DNA of 64,000 nucleotides from a candidate division KSB1 bacterium. Lineage in GTDB: Bacteria; Zhuqueibacterota; Zhuqueibacteria; Zhuqueibacterales; Zhuqueibacteraceae. Where the stretch lies: contig JAPDPX010000002.1 in the NCBI GenBank assembly GCA_034506255.1, forward strand, positions 444,971-508,970. The letters run 5' to 3'. Under the pieces are notes generated by a model. It worked only from the letters and a program-made list of their open reading frames with translations, searched no databases and had not been told where the DNA came from. Of this stretch, positions 6,919 to 15,612 are shown piece after piece. The position numbers and the translations under genes are program-made. Position 1 is the stretch's first letter. The number at the start of each line of letters is the position of its first letter.

Positions 6919-9561
6919 GTGTTGCCTCGTGGAAAGTTGTCCGGATTGCTTCTATTGATCTGCTGCGCTGCAAGTGTGATCGGGCTGCATGCCCAAACCA
7001 ATGTTGTCCTGCCTTATCGCGCCGCGCCCACGGTTTTCGTCCCGGTGGATTCCGCCGCCGCGCCGCGCCGCCTGATTTCTCTCAACGGTGAGTGGCGCGC
7101 CACTGCCGAAGAGCCGGGCTTCAGTGGCACCGTCATGATTCCCGGCGCCTACGATTTTGAGGGCGTGGTGACTTTCACCCGCACCTTTCGCCTGGATCCC
7201 TCCCTGCAAAACAAAACGATGCGACTGCAGGTGCACGGCATCAACTATCTCGCGCAGATTGCGCTGAACGACGAGATCACCGGCAGCCACGAAGGCGGCT
7301 ACACCCCTTTTGTCGTCGAGTTGCGCGCCGAGCGGCTCTCCTTCACCCAGGACAACACGCTCAAAATCACGGTTGACAACCGGCTGTCGCCGCGCACCAC
7401 CCTCCCGGCGAAACAGCGGCCGCTGGGGTGGCGCAATGAAGGCGGTGTGATTCGTGAAATTTTTCTCGAAATCCTGCCGGAGATCCACTTTGCCACACTG
7501 CGCTTCGCCTATCAGTTGCAGCCGGCGCAGGCGCTCATCCACTTCAGCGCGCAGCTTCGCGCCCGCCGCGATCTGCCAGCGGCGCAGGCCGCCGGTTTGC
7601 GCGCCACCATTGAAGTCTGGGATTCCGCCCGGCAAAACAAGCTCGCCGCCTCTCTGCCGGTGGCATGCGACAACTGGAGCGCCGGCCGGCAGGAGGTGCA
7701 GTTGAGCTGCGTGCTGACACAACCGGCCCTGTGGGCGCCGGCCACGCCCAATCTCTACGCTCTGCGGGCCGTGCTGGCGCAGCACGACACTCTGGTCGAT
7801 GAAGTTTGGCAGGAGACCGGCTTTCGCACTGTGGAAGTTTCAGGCACTGAGTTGCGTCTCAACGGGGCACCGTTGGTCTTGCACGGTGCCACCTGGATGG
7901 AGACGTACAACCATCATTCCCTGCTGCTGGCAGTGGATGATCTGAACCATGTCATTACCACGGCACAACAGCTTGGTTTGAATGCGCTGCGCGTTGCCGG
8001 CCATCCACCGCATCCGCTTTTGCCCAGCCTCTGCGATCGCGCCGGGCTGCTGTTGTTGGAGGAGCTGCCGCTGTACTATCTCACCGAGGCACATTTTCGC
8101 CAATCCAATTTTTTGACATCGGCGCAGGCGCAAGCCCGGGAATTGATCGAGCGTGACCGCTCCCATCCCAGCGTGCTGGCCTGGGGCCTGGGTGCGCTGG
8201 CGGCACCCCTGTCCACCGGTGCGCAGCAGGCGCTCGCCGAAGTCGCCGCCACCATGCGCAAGCTCGATGACCGGCCGCTTTACACCGTCACCCTGCCCGG
8301 CTGGCTGCCGCTCTGGCAGCGCCACACCGATTTCATCCTGCTCGATCGCTTCTTGCGCCGGGATTTCACGCACACCATCGCGCTCGTCAAAAATGCGACC
8401 CAACCGGTGATCCCCATCTTCGGGCAGTGGGCCAGCGAGGCGCTGGCAGCCGGCAGGTCGTCAGAGGGCGCCAGCCGTGCGGCCGCAGAGGAACTGCAGG
8501 CGGAATACTTCGCGCGCCTTTTCGAAACACTCGGACGCAGTCAGGAAAATCCCGGTTACTTCATTGCGACCCTGACCGACTGGAGCGGGCCCATGCCGGT
8601 GCTGGCTGTCGGTCCGCGCCCGCCGGCGGCGGCCGCCAATCCCCCGGCGGCCGCGGAGGTCGATCACTTTCTCACGCTCGACCATCTGCGCACCCATCCC
8701 AGTGGCTTGGTGCAGGCGGCCGGACAAAATCGTCTGGCGTTCAAAGTTGTGCAGGCGCACAACCGCAAAGATGTCAACCCGGTGGTGGTCACCAAACAGG
8801 TGGCGTCCGGCAGCTCCGGCGTTTTTCAAATCACCGGCATTTTGTTGATTCTGATTTTGCTGTATTTCATTCAGCGGGACCGGCGGTTGCAGGATAATCT
8901 GCGGCGCGTGTTCGTGCATCCGCACGGTTTCTACATCGATGTCTATGAAAACCGCAAAGTCGCACCCTTTCTTACCGTGCTGCTGGGGATGGCGGAAAGC
9001 GCGGTGCTGGCCCTGCTGTTTACGCAAGTGTGCTATGCCTTTCGCCACCAACTCATCTTTGATCATGTGCTCGATCTGTTCGTGGGCGGGCCGGCCGCCA
9101 AGGCGTTTCTTGTCTGGCTGATCTGGAATCCCGGCTGGTTTCTGCTGCTCGCCACGACGGGCTTTTTTCTCGCCGGCCTCCTGCTCGCCCTGCTCCTGCG
9201 TCTGCTCGGAGTGTTTATGGGCAGCAGCCTGACGCTGAGCCAGTACTTCACCTTTGTTTTTTGGGTGTCGGCGAATTTGCTGCTGCTGGCGCCGATCGCG
9301 CCGGTGTTTCACCGCCTGTTGTTGATGCCGGACTTCGTGCGGCCGGTGCTGTTCGTCGTGGCCTGCCTGCTGCTCTGGCTGGCCGGGCGGGCGTTTCGCG
9401 TGCTGCGTGTCATTTACATGATCAGCTTTCTGCGCACCGCTCTGCTTTGCCTGCTGGTTTTTGGCGGCTTGCTGAGCGCGCTGCTGCTGTACTATGATCA
9501 GACCCAGGCGCTCTTCGATTATGCCAAATACTATTTCGCCATGGCGAAGGCCGCGGGCTGA
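6919..9561 (+). CDS. Glycoside hydrolase family 2-like protein, catalytic glutamates apparently lost, fused to a polytopic membrane domain
   Basis: A signal peptide (1-25) is followed by a GH2 jelly-roll domain (about 50-190, with LNGEW and GGVIREIFLEIL), an Ig-like domain (about 195-305) and a TIM-barrel region opening with LRLNGAPLVLHGATW (about 312). The usual acid/base motif (HPS...W..GNE) reads HPSVLAWGLGALAAP at 416-430, with no Asn-Glu. The nucleophile region (usually [TS]E[YF]G) reads FGQWASEAL at 501. From about 635 on there are six or so membrane helices, unlike normal GH2 enzymes; they resemble Yip1-type bundles. The start is a GTG immediately before the signal peptide. It is probably a surface or periplasmic sugar-binding pseudoenzyme. 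The fold is well supported; loss of activity is inferred from motifs. Confidence 0.75.
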   Translation: MLPRGKLSGLLLLICCAASVIGLHAQTNVVLPYRAAPTVFVPVDSAAAPRRLISLNGEWRATAEEPGFSGTVMIPGAYDFEGVVTFTRTFRLDPSLQNKTMRLQVHGINYLAQIALNDEITGSHEGGYTPFVVELRAERLSFTQDNTLKITVDNRLSPRTTLPAKQRPLGWRNEGGVIREIFLEILPEIHFATLRFAYQLQPAQALIHFSAQLRARRDLPAAQAAGLRATIEVWDSARQNKLAASLPVACDNWSAGRQEVQLSCVLTQPALWAPATPNLYALRAVLAQHDTLVDEVWQETGFRTVEVSGTELRLNGAPLVLHGATWMETYNHHSLLLAVDDLNHVITTAQQLGLNALRVAGHPPHPLLPSLCDRAGLLLLEELPLYYLTEAHFRQSNFLTSAQAQARELIERDRSHPSVLAWGLGALAAPLSTGAQQALAEVAATMRKLDDRPLYTVTLPGWLPLWQRHTDFILLDRFLRRDFTHTIALVKNATQPVIPIFGQWASEALAAGRSSEGASRAAAEELQAEYFARLFETLGRSQENPGYFIATLTDWSGPMPVLAVGPRPPAAAANPPAAAEVDHFLTLDHLRTHPSGLVQAAGQNRLAFKVVQAHNRKDVNPVVVTKQVASGSSGVFQITGILLILILLYFIQRDRRLQDNLRRVFVHPHGFYIDVYENRKVAPFLTVLLGMAESAVLALLFTQVCYAFRHQLIFDHVLDLFVGGPAAKAFLVWLIWNPGWFLLLATTGFFLAGLLLALLLRLLGVFMGSSLTLSQYFTFVFWVSANLLLLAPIAPVFHRLLLMPDFVRPVLFVVACLLLWLAGRAFRVLRVIYMISFLRTALLCLLVFGGLLSALLLYYDQTQALFDYAKYYFAMAKAAG

Positions 9562-10217
9562 AGCGCGGCCGCGCCCGGCGTAATCCCTCGGTAGCGCGTG
9601 TGGCGCAGCGCAGACTTCCCTGCCCAATGCTGCCAACTTTGTCGAGGCGATAAAATCCAAAAGCCAGAACACGCAAGGATGCGAAGCCGCAGAGGCTTCA
9701 CAACGAGCACCCGTTCCGCCACGGTTTGACCGTGGCTTTATCTTGCGATCCCGTGAGGGCTCTTTGCAGGAGTGCCACGGCCAAGCCGTGGCCGATCAAA
9801 AAGGGGACGGAATTGCCGCCGCGAAGATTTTTGACCGCGCAACCCACCGAGGGCATGAGGGAAAACCTGGTGGTCTGGGTGACTTTGTGGTGCTGCGGTT
9901 TGTTGTTTGGCAACTGCCGCAGAAAAACTCTTTGCAGCCTGGCGTGAGAGCTTTTGCTTTGTTTGAAAAATCAGTGACATTGGACAGGACATCTGCGCTG
10001 CCTCCCCCCACATGCAACCGAGGCATTACTGCGCGGCCAAAAATATGCTTGTATTTCAGATCACCCGCGTCTAAATTTGCGGCCGGTGCAAAACAAAAGT
10101 GACAAGACTGCAAGATGGTTGACAGCACCACGTTCCACCCATCGTCCCCGACTTCATTCACGCCGCAGCACGCGCTGAACCGGCGGGCTGTCTTGCATAC
10201 CTAGGTTGGGAGTCATC
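9562..10217. other. Intergenic region before smc with two short palindromes
   Basis: No supported gene. Palindromes lie at 9718-9736 and 9774-9792 (annotated separately). The rest holds no recognisable feature apart from the smc ribosome site (GGGAG at 10208-10212). Confidence 0.5.
9718..9792. repeat. Two REP-like short palindromes
   Basis: GCCACGG-TTTGA-CCGTGGC (9718-9736) and GCCACGGC-CAA-GCCGTGGC (9774-9792) are two near-identical hairpins 38 bases apart. They resemble the CGGCTGAGCCG palindromes found at 51.3, 56.7 and 63.8 kb. Confidence 0.55.
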
Positions 10218-13200
10218 GTGTATCTTTCCAAGCTCGAGATTTTCGGATTCAAATCCTTCGCCAAAAAAACCGAGTTCAAGTTTCACAACGGCATCACCGG
10301 CGTGGTGGGCCCCAATGGGTGTGGCAAGAGCAACATCGTCGATGCCATCCGCTGGGTGCTCGGCGAACAAAAAGCCGGCGTGTTGCGCAGTGAACGCATG
10401 GAGAACGTCATCTTCAACGGCAGCAAAACCCAGAAACCGTTGGGCATGGCCGAAGTCTCACTCACCATTGAAAACACCAAAAACATCCTGCCCATCGACT
10501 ACTCCGAAGTGGTGATCACCCGCCGGCTGTTCCGCTCCGGGGAGAGCCAGTATCTGCTCAACAATTCCGTCTGCCGTTTGAAAGACATCATGGATTTGTT
10601 CATGGACACCGGCATGGGCGCCAATGCCTATTCGGTGATCGAGCTGGCGATGGTCGAGCAAATCCTCAATGGCAAGGCGGAGGAGCGGCGGCACATCTTC
10701 GAAGAGGCCGCGGGCGTGGGCAAATACAAGGCGCGCCGCAAGGCCGCTTTTCGCAAGCTGGAAGCCACCGCCGCGGATTTGCTGCGCCTCAATGACGTGC
10801 TCTCCGAAGTCGAGAAGAACGTGGACTCCCTCAAGCGCCAGGTGCAAAAAGCGGAGCGCTACAAAACCTACGAAAACGAGCTTAAAGAAACCGATCTTGC
10901 ACTTTCGACTTTTCAGTTCTACGCCATTCAGCATGAAGGCGCGCCGTTGACCGCGGAATCGAAGCAGTTGCACGACCGCCGCGAAGAACTTTCCGCGCAG
11001 CTCGCCACCGAAGAGGCGGAGATCGAGGAAATCCGGCTGCAAGTGCTCGAACTGGAAAAGCAACTCGTGGCGCGACAGCGTGAATTCAACGCCAACAGCG
11101 AGCGCATCCAGAAGAAGGAGGAGGAGGTGCTCGTCAGCCAGGAGCGTGTGCGCGCGGTGCAGGAAAATCGCAGCCGTCTCGTGCGGGAAATCGAGGAGCT
11201 CAACAAACGCAGTGCCCTGCTGGCGGAAATGCGCACCACCCTGGCGCACAAGCTGGAGGAGATGAAAAGCACGCTGGAAACTCTGGAGGTGGAAAGCCTC
11301 ACCCGCCAGCGTGAACTGGAAGCCCGCCGCCAGGCCTATCAGGGCAAGCGCCAGCAATTGCGCGAGGCGGAAGGGCAGCGTTCCACCGAGCTGGCGGCCA
11401 TCAGCAATCTTCAAAAAGAGCAGGAACGCCTGCGCACGCAACTGGAATTTGGCGAGCAGCGTCGGGCACAACTGACGGCGGAACTGGCAGCCCTGCAAGG
11501 ACAGCGCGGCCCGCTGGAGGCGGCGCGCGATCAACTGGCCCAGCGTGTGGCGCAGAGCCTGGCGCACCTGGATCAGCTTGGCCTGCAGAGTGAGGAGAAC
11601 CAGCAGGCAGTGCAGGCCAGGCAGAGCTGGATTGCCGAGGCCAGGCAGCGCCTGCTGGAGCTGTCGGCGCAGGCACAACGCCAGCGCGATCGCGCCAGCC
11701 TGTTGCGCAAGGTGCAGGAGAGTTATGAAGACCATCCCGAAAGTGTCAAGCACCTGCTGCTGGAGGGAGGCATGCCGGAGGGCTGTCTGGGCACTTTGGG
11801 TGAGCGCATCCGGGTGGCGGAGGCGCATCGCCAGGCGGTGGAAGCGGCGCTCGGCGAAGTGGCCATGGCCCTGCTCGTCGATCATCCCGATCGTGCCTTT
11901 CATGGCATCGCCCTGTTGCGCGCGCATGAGAAAGGCGTTGCCACCTTCGTGCCGGCAGGGGCCAACGGCCTGGGCTATGAAGCCAACGGCCAATTCCCCT
12001 TCCGCGACGAGGAAATCGTGGGCTGCCTGGCGGACCTGGTGGAATGCGACGCCGAACTGCGGCCGCTGATCCACAACCTCCTGGCGGATTTTTATCTGGT
12101 GAAATCGCAGGCTGCCGCACGCCGTCTTGCCGCGCTCAAATCGCCCCGCCGCCTGACGCTGGTGACACCCAGCGGGGAATTGGTGACCAACTGGGGCCCG
12201 GTGCGCGGCGGCTCCGGAAAAACCGTCAGCTCGGTGATCGGCCGCCGTGAAGAGATCGCCGCCCTGGAACAGGAGGTCGAACGCCTCGATGAGGAGATCG
12301 ACACCCTGACCGGGCAATGGGAGCTGGCGGAGCGGGAATTGCGCGAGCTGCTGGCGCAGAGCGAGCGGCTGGCGCAGCAGCGCAAGGTGGTGGAAAAAGA
12401 CCGACAGCAACTCGAAATCGAATTTGGCCAGGCGGCATTTCGTGTCACCAAACTGCTCGAGGAGCTGCAGCAGCGTGAGCAGGAATTGCAGCAACTCGAG
12501 CTGAGCCAGGTGGATTTTGTCAGCCAGCTCGCCAGTGTCCAGCCGCAGTTGCAGCAGCGGGAGGCGCTGCAAGCCACCGCCGAGCAGTTCTACCGCCAAC
12601 TGGCCGGGGAGATCGAGAGTCTGGAAGCCCCGCTGCAGGCCGCGGAACAAGCGGCGAGCCAGGCAGCGCTGGCGGTGGTGGAGGCGCGCGCCGAGCTGCG
12701 CAACATCGAGGCTGAAATCAACCGTCTGGAACAAAACCGCCGGGAAATCGCCGAGGCGATTCAGGATCGCCAGGAACAAATCCGGCAGGCGCAGCAGCAG
12801 GAGCAGGAACTGACGGCGCGCATCGCTGAAATTCGCGAGCAGTTGCAGGAGGATTTTGCCGAACGCAAGGAACTGGAAGACCTGGTGGCGGAGCTGGAAC
12901 AAGCCTTTCGGGAGCGCAAAACCGTGGCGGAGGAGAAAGAACGCGCCCTGCGTCCGCGCCGCGCGGAACGCGATGAAATCTCCGAGAAGCTGCACCAGAT
13001 CGAACTGCGGCTCTCCGAGTTGAGCATGCAGCGTGCCAATCTGTTGCGACACGCGCTGGAGAATTATGACGTCGACCTGGTGCAATATGCCGCGGCTCAT
13101 CCCCCCGCCGCGGATCAGGAATGCGACGTGGCCGCCATCAGCGAGCGTGTCAACTGGCTGCGCAACCGCTTGAAGAGCATGGGCCCGGTCAACCTGCTGG

Positions 13201-13832
13201 CGCTCACCGACTACGAAAAGGAAAAGGAACGTTTCGACTTTCTCATCGCGCAAAAGGAAGACCTGATCAAAGCCGAGGACAATCTCAAGGAAACCATCAA
13301 GGTCATCAACGACACGGCCTATGAACGCTTCGGCAAGGTTTTCTCGCAAATCCGCGAGAATTTCATTCAGGTCTTCAAGAGCTTCTTCCCCGACGGCCTG
13401 GTGGATTTGCGGCTGGATGAGGGCGACCCGCTGGAGTGTGACATCATCATTGAAGCCAATCCCAAGGGCCGCAAGCTCGGCTCGCTCGCCCTGCTCTCCG
13501 GCGGGGAAAAGACACTGACTGCCATCTCCCTGCTGTTCGCCATCTACCTGGTCAAGCCCAGCCCCTTCTGCATTCTGGATGAGGTGGACGCCCCGCTCGA
13601 TGACAACAACATCGGCCGCTTCACCAGCGCGCTGCGCAAGTTTGCCGAGAATACCCAGTTCATCTGTGTCACGCACAACAAGGGCACGATGAAAGCGGCG
13701 GACTATCTCTACGGCGTCACCATGGAAGAACACGGGGTGTCGAAAGTCGTGTCGGTCAAGTTCGAAGACGTGGACATCGGCCGGTTGACCACCAACGCCC
13801 CGGCGGCGGTCGCCGAGTTGAGCCAAAACTAG
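10218..13832 (+). CDS. smc: Chromosome segregation SMC protein
   Basis: This 1204-residue protein has the complete SMC layout: N-terminal ATP-binding head with Walker A GPNGCGKS (31-38), a long coiled coil, a hinge near 500-670, a second coil, and the C-terminal head with signature LSGGEK (about 1093) and Walker B ILDEVDAPLDD (about 1119). It forms the ring ATPase that compacts and segregates chromosomes with ScpA and ScpB, which are not in this window. The start is the GTG at 10218, which has GGGAG five bases upstream and matches the conserved beginning YLSKLEIFGFKSF. A TTG 12 bases earlier is less likely. Confidence 0.97.
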   Translation: MYLSKLEIFGFKSFAKKTEFKFHNGITGVVGPNGCGKSNIVDAIRWVLGEQKAGVLRSERMENVIFNGSKTQKPLGMAEVSLTIENTKNILPIDYSEVVITRRLFRSGESQYLLNNSVCRLKDIMDLFMDTGMGANAYSVIELAMVEQILNGKAEERRHIFEEAAGVGKYKARRKAAFRKLEATAADLLRLNDVLSEVEKNVDSLKRQVQKAERYKTYENELKETDLALSTFQFYAIQHEGAPLTAESKQLHDRREELSAQLATEEAEIEEIRLQVLELEKQLVARQREFNANSERIQKKEEEVLVSQERVRAVQENRSRLVREIEELNKRSALLAEMRTTLAHKLEEMKSTLETLEVESLTRQRELEARRQAYQGKRQQLREAEGQRSTELAAISNLQKEQERLRTQLEFGEQRRAQLTAELAALQGQRGPLEAARDQLAQRVAQSLAHLDQLGLQSEENQQAVQARQSWIAEARQRLLELSAQAQRQRDRASLLRKVQESYEDHPESVKHLLLEGGMPEGCLGTLGERIRVAEAHRQAVEAALGEVAMALLVDHPDRAFHGIALLRAHEKGVATFVPAGANGLGYEANGQFPFRDEEIVGCLADLVECDAELRPLIHNLLADFYLVKSQAAARRLAALKSPRRLTLVTPSGELVTNWGPVRGGSGKTVSSVIGRREEIAALEQEVERLDEEIDTLTGQWELAERELRELLAQSERLAQQRKVVEKDRQQLEIEFGQAAFRVTKLLEELQQREQELQQLELSQVDFVSQLASVQPQLQQREALQATAEQFYRQLAGEIESLEAPLQAAEQAASQAALAVVEARAELRNIEAEINRLEQNRREIAEAIQDRQEQIRQAQQQEQELTARIAEIREQLQEDFAERKELEDLVAELEQAFRERKTVAEEKERALRPRRAERDEISEKLHQIELRLSELSMQRANLLRHALENYDVDLVQYAAAHPPAADQECDVAAISERVNWLRNRLKSMGPVNLLALTDYEKEKERFDFLIAQKEDLIKAEDNLKETIKVINDTAYERFGKVFSQIRENFIQVFKSFFPDGLVDLRLDEGDPLECDIIIEANPKGRKLGSLALLSGGEKTLTAISLLFAIYLVKPSPFCILDEVDAPLDDNNIGRFTSALRKFAENTQFICVTHNKGTMKAADYLYGVTMEEHGVSKVVSVKFEDVDIGRLTTNAPAAVAELSQN

Positions 13833-14313
13833 CAGTCTGCTGTCACCCTGGAGAGGCACGGGCCCTGCCATGTCCTTTGCAAACAGGCAGTGAAAAGTGG
13901 GGCATGTTGCCGGGGTGCCAGGGGCAACACAGTGAACCGCTGTGTCACAGCCTTTGCTGGCACCGCCACCTGCGCCCCGAACGCCGGTGCCGATTTGTTC
14001 TGGCTTGCGGCTGAGCTTGGCGCGCGGAAGTTCCGCCGCCGGTGCGCCCCGTGATCGCGGCCACCACTATTGCCGGCGGCGCCAACAGGCAAAAATGGAC
14101 GCCGCGCTCCACGCCCTGTCACAGCAGGCATACGCGGGGCGTGGAACTTTTGCTTGCTTATCAGGGGCTGGATGGTTATTTTTGGCGACCCTAAACGCGA
14201 AGTACCCGCGCTCTGCCATAGAATGATCCATGCTGCTGCCCCGTCCGCGTGTCCGATGGTCTGTTGATCTCACCTGATGCCTCGCACGGGGACGATCCAG
14301 TTGGAATGTTTCC
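13833..14313. other. Intergenic between smc and the prenyl synthase; one weak hairpin
   Basis: No supported gene. TGTTGCC (13905-13911) and GGCAACA (13923-13929) form a 7-bp hairpin without a T-run that could mark the end of the smc transcript. Confidence 0.4.
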
Positions 14314-15315
14314 GTGTCACACTACCTTGACAAATTTGTCCGATTTAAAGAGCTGGTCAATACCTATCTCGAATCCTTTCTGGCGCCGGAGCGGAATGGC
14401 GGCGGTCACAGCGAGCCGGTCAGTCTTTATGACCCCATGCGTTATGCCATGGCCGGCAACGGCAAGCGCATCCGGCCGGTGTTGTTGTTGATGACGTGTG
14501 ATGCGCTGGGCGGTGCGGTGGAGCAGGCCCTGCCGGCGGCGGCGGCGGTGGAGTTGATGCACAATTTCACCCTGGTGCATGATGACATCATGGACCGCGA
14601 TGAGACGCGGCGCGGCCGGCCGACGGTGCACCGGAAATGGAATGTCGATGTTGCGATTTTGGCGGGGGACGGTTTGGTGGTGTTGGCCTACAAAAGCCTG
14701 CTGCAAACCCGCACGCCCCAGCTCAACCGCATTTGCGAAATTTTCACTGATGGCATACTGGAAATTTGCGAAGGGCAGGCACTGGACGCTGAGTTCGAGC
14801 AGGATGACAGCGTGACCATGGCGCGCTACGAAGCGATGATCCTGAAAAAGACGGCGCGCCTGCTCGCCCTGTGCACCCAAATCGGCGCGATGCTGGCCGG
14901 CGCGAGCGCGGAACAGATCGCGGCTTTCCGGCGCTTTGCCGAGCACCTCGGCCTGGCTTTTCAGATTCAAGATGACTTGCTCGACATCACGGTGGAGCAG
15001 GCGACGCTGGGCAAGGATTTCGGCAGCGACGTGCGGCGACACAAGCGCACTTTCCTCTACGTGCACGTCATGGAGAAGGGCGGCGCTGCGCAACGGCGGG
15101 CCTTGCGCGATTTGTTTGCCAGGCCGGTGATCAGCGAGGAGGACATTCTCGCGGCCCAGCATTTGTTCCGCAGCACCGGTGCCCTGGCCGCCGCCAGCGC
15201 CGCGGTGCAGCATCACGTCGCAGCAGCCAATCGCAACCTGGCCGCCCTGGCACCGGCGGCCGACCTGCGGGCGCTGCAGCAGTTGGTTCAGATGATTCTG
15301 CATCGGAAAGCTTAA
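14314..15315 (+). CDS. Polyprenyl diphosphate synthase, probably short chain (GGPP/FPP type)
   Basis: Both aspartate-rich motifs are present: DDIMD (90-94) and DDLLD (220-224), plus GKRIRP near 50. The enzyme condenses isopentenyl diphosphate with allylic diphosphates for quinone, carotenoid or lipid-carrier side chains. Phe85 lies five residues before the first motif, a position where an aromatic residue limits chain length in known GGPP synthases. C20 (or C15) is therefore more likely than C40-C50, though this is an inference. The start is GTG at 14314. HPr and Enzyme I follow 12 bases downstream, so the three genes probably share a transcript. Confidence 0.9.
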   Translation: MSHYLDKFVRFKELVNTYLESFLAPERNGGGHSEPVSLYDPMRYAMAGNGKRIRPVLLLMTCDALGGAVEQALPAAAAVELMHNFTLVHDDIMDRDETRRGRPTVHRKWNVDVAILAGDGLVVLAYKSLLQTRTPQLNRICEIFTDGILEICEGQALDAEFEQDDSVTMARYEAMILKKTARLLALCTQIGAMLAGASAEQIAAFRRFAEHLGLAFQIQDDLLDITVEQATLGKDFGSDVRRHKRTFLYVHVMEKGGAAQRRALRDLFARPVISEEDILAAQHLFRSTGALAAASAAVQHHVAAANRNLAALAPAADLRALQQLVQMILHRKA

Positions 15316-15327
15316 TCGCGATTTGAC

Positions 15328-15594
15328 ATGCTGGAGAAAAAAGTCCGCGTTCAGAACAAGCTAGGATTGCATGCGCGCCCGGCTGCGCTTTTGGTCAAAA
15401 CCGCCAACAAGTTCAAATCCGACGTTTTTTTGACTCGCGAAAGCCAGGTGGTGAACGGCAAAAGCATCATGGGGGTGATGATGCTGGCCGCCAACTACGG
15501 CAGCGAGATTACTCTTTCTGTCAAAGGGGAAGATGAAGAAGCCGCACTTGCCGAGCTGGTCAAGCTGTTTGACGGCAAGTTCGGTGAACAATGA
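15328..15594 (+). CDS. ptsH: Phosphocarrier protein HPr
   Basis: The 88-residue length is normal for HPr. The phosphorylated His15 lies in KLGLHARPA and the regulatory Ser46 in VNGKSIMGVMML, so both the PEP-dependent and the HPr-kinase sites are kept. It accepts phosphate from Enzyme I (next gene, 18 bases downstream). No sugar-specific Enzyme II or HPr kinase is in the window. With Ser46 present, a regulatory use through HPr kinase is possible. Confidence 0.95.
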   Translation: MLEKKVRVQNKLGLHARPAALLVKTANKFKSDVFLTRESQVVNGKSIMGVMMLAANYGSEITLSVKGEDEEAALAELVKLFDGKFGEQ

Positions 15595-15612
15595 TGCGAG
15601 GCCTGTGCACCC

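Noticed and set aside
10458..13871. A long open frame on the minus strand opposite smc
   Set aside because: GC-rich codon third positions keep stops rare on the opposite strand. The product is low-complexity (Leu/Gln/Arg rich) with no domain, whereas the plus strand encodes a full SMC.
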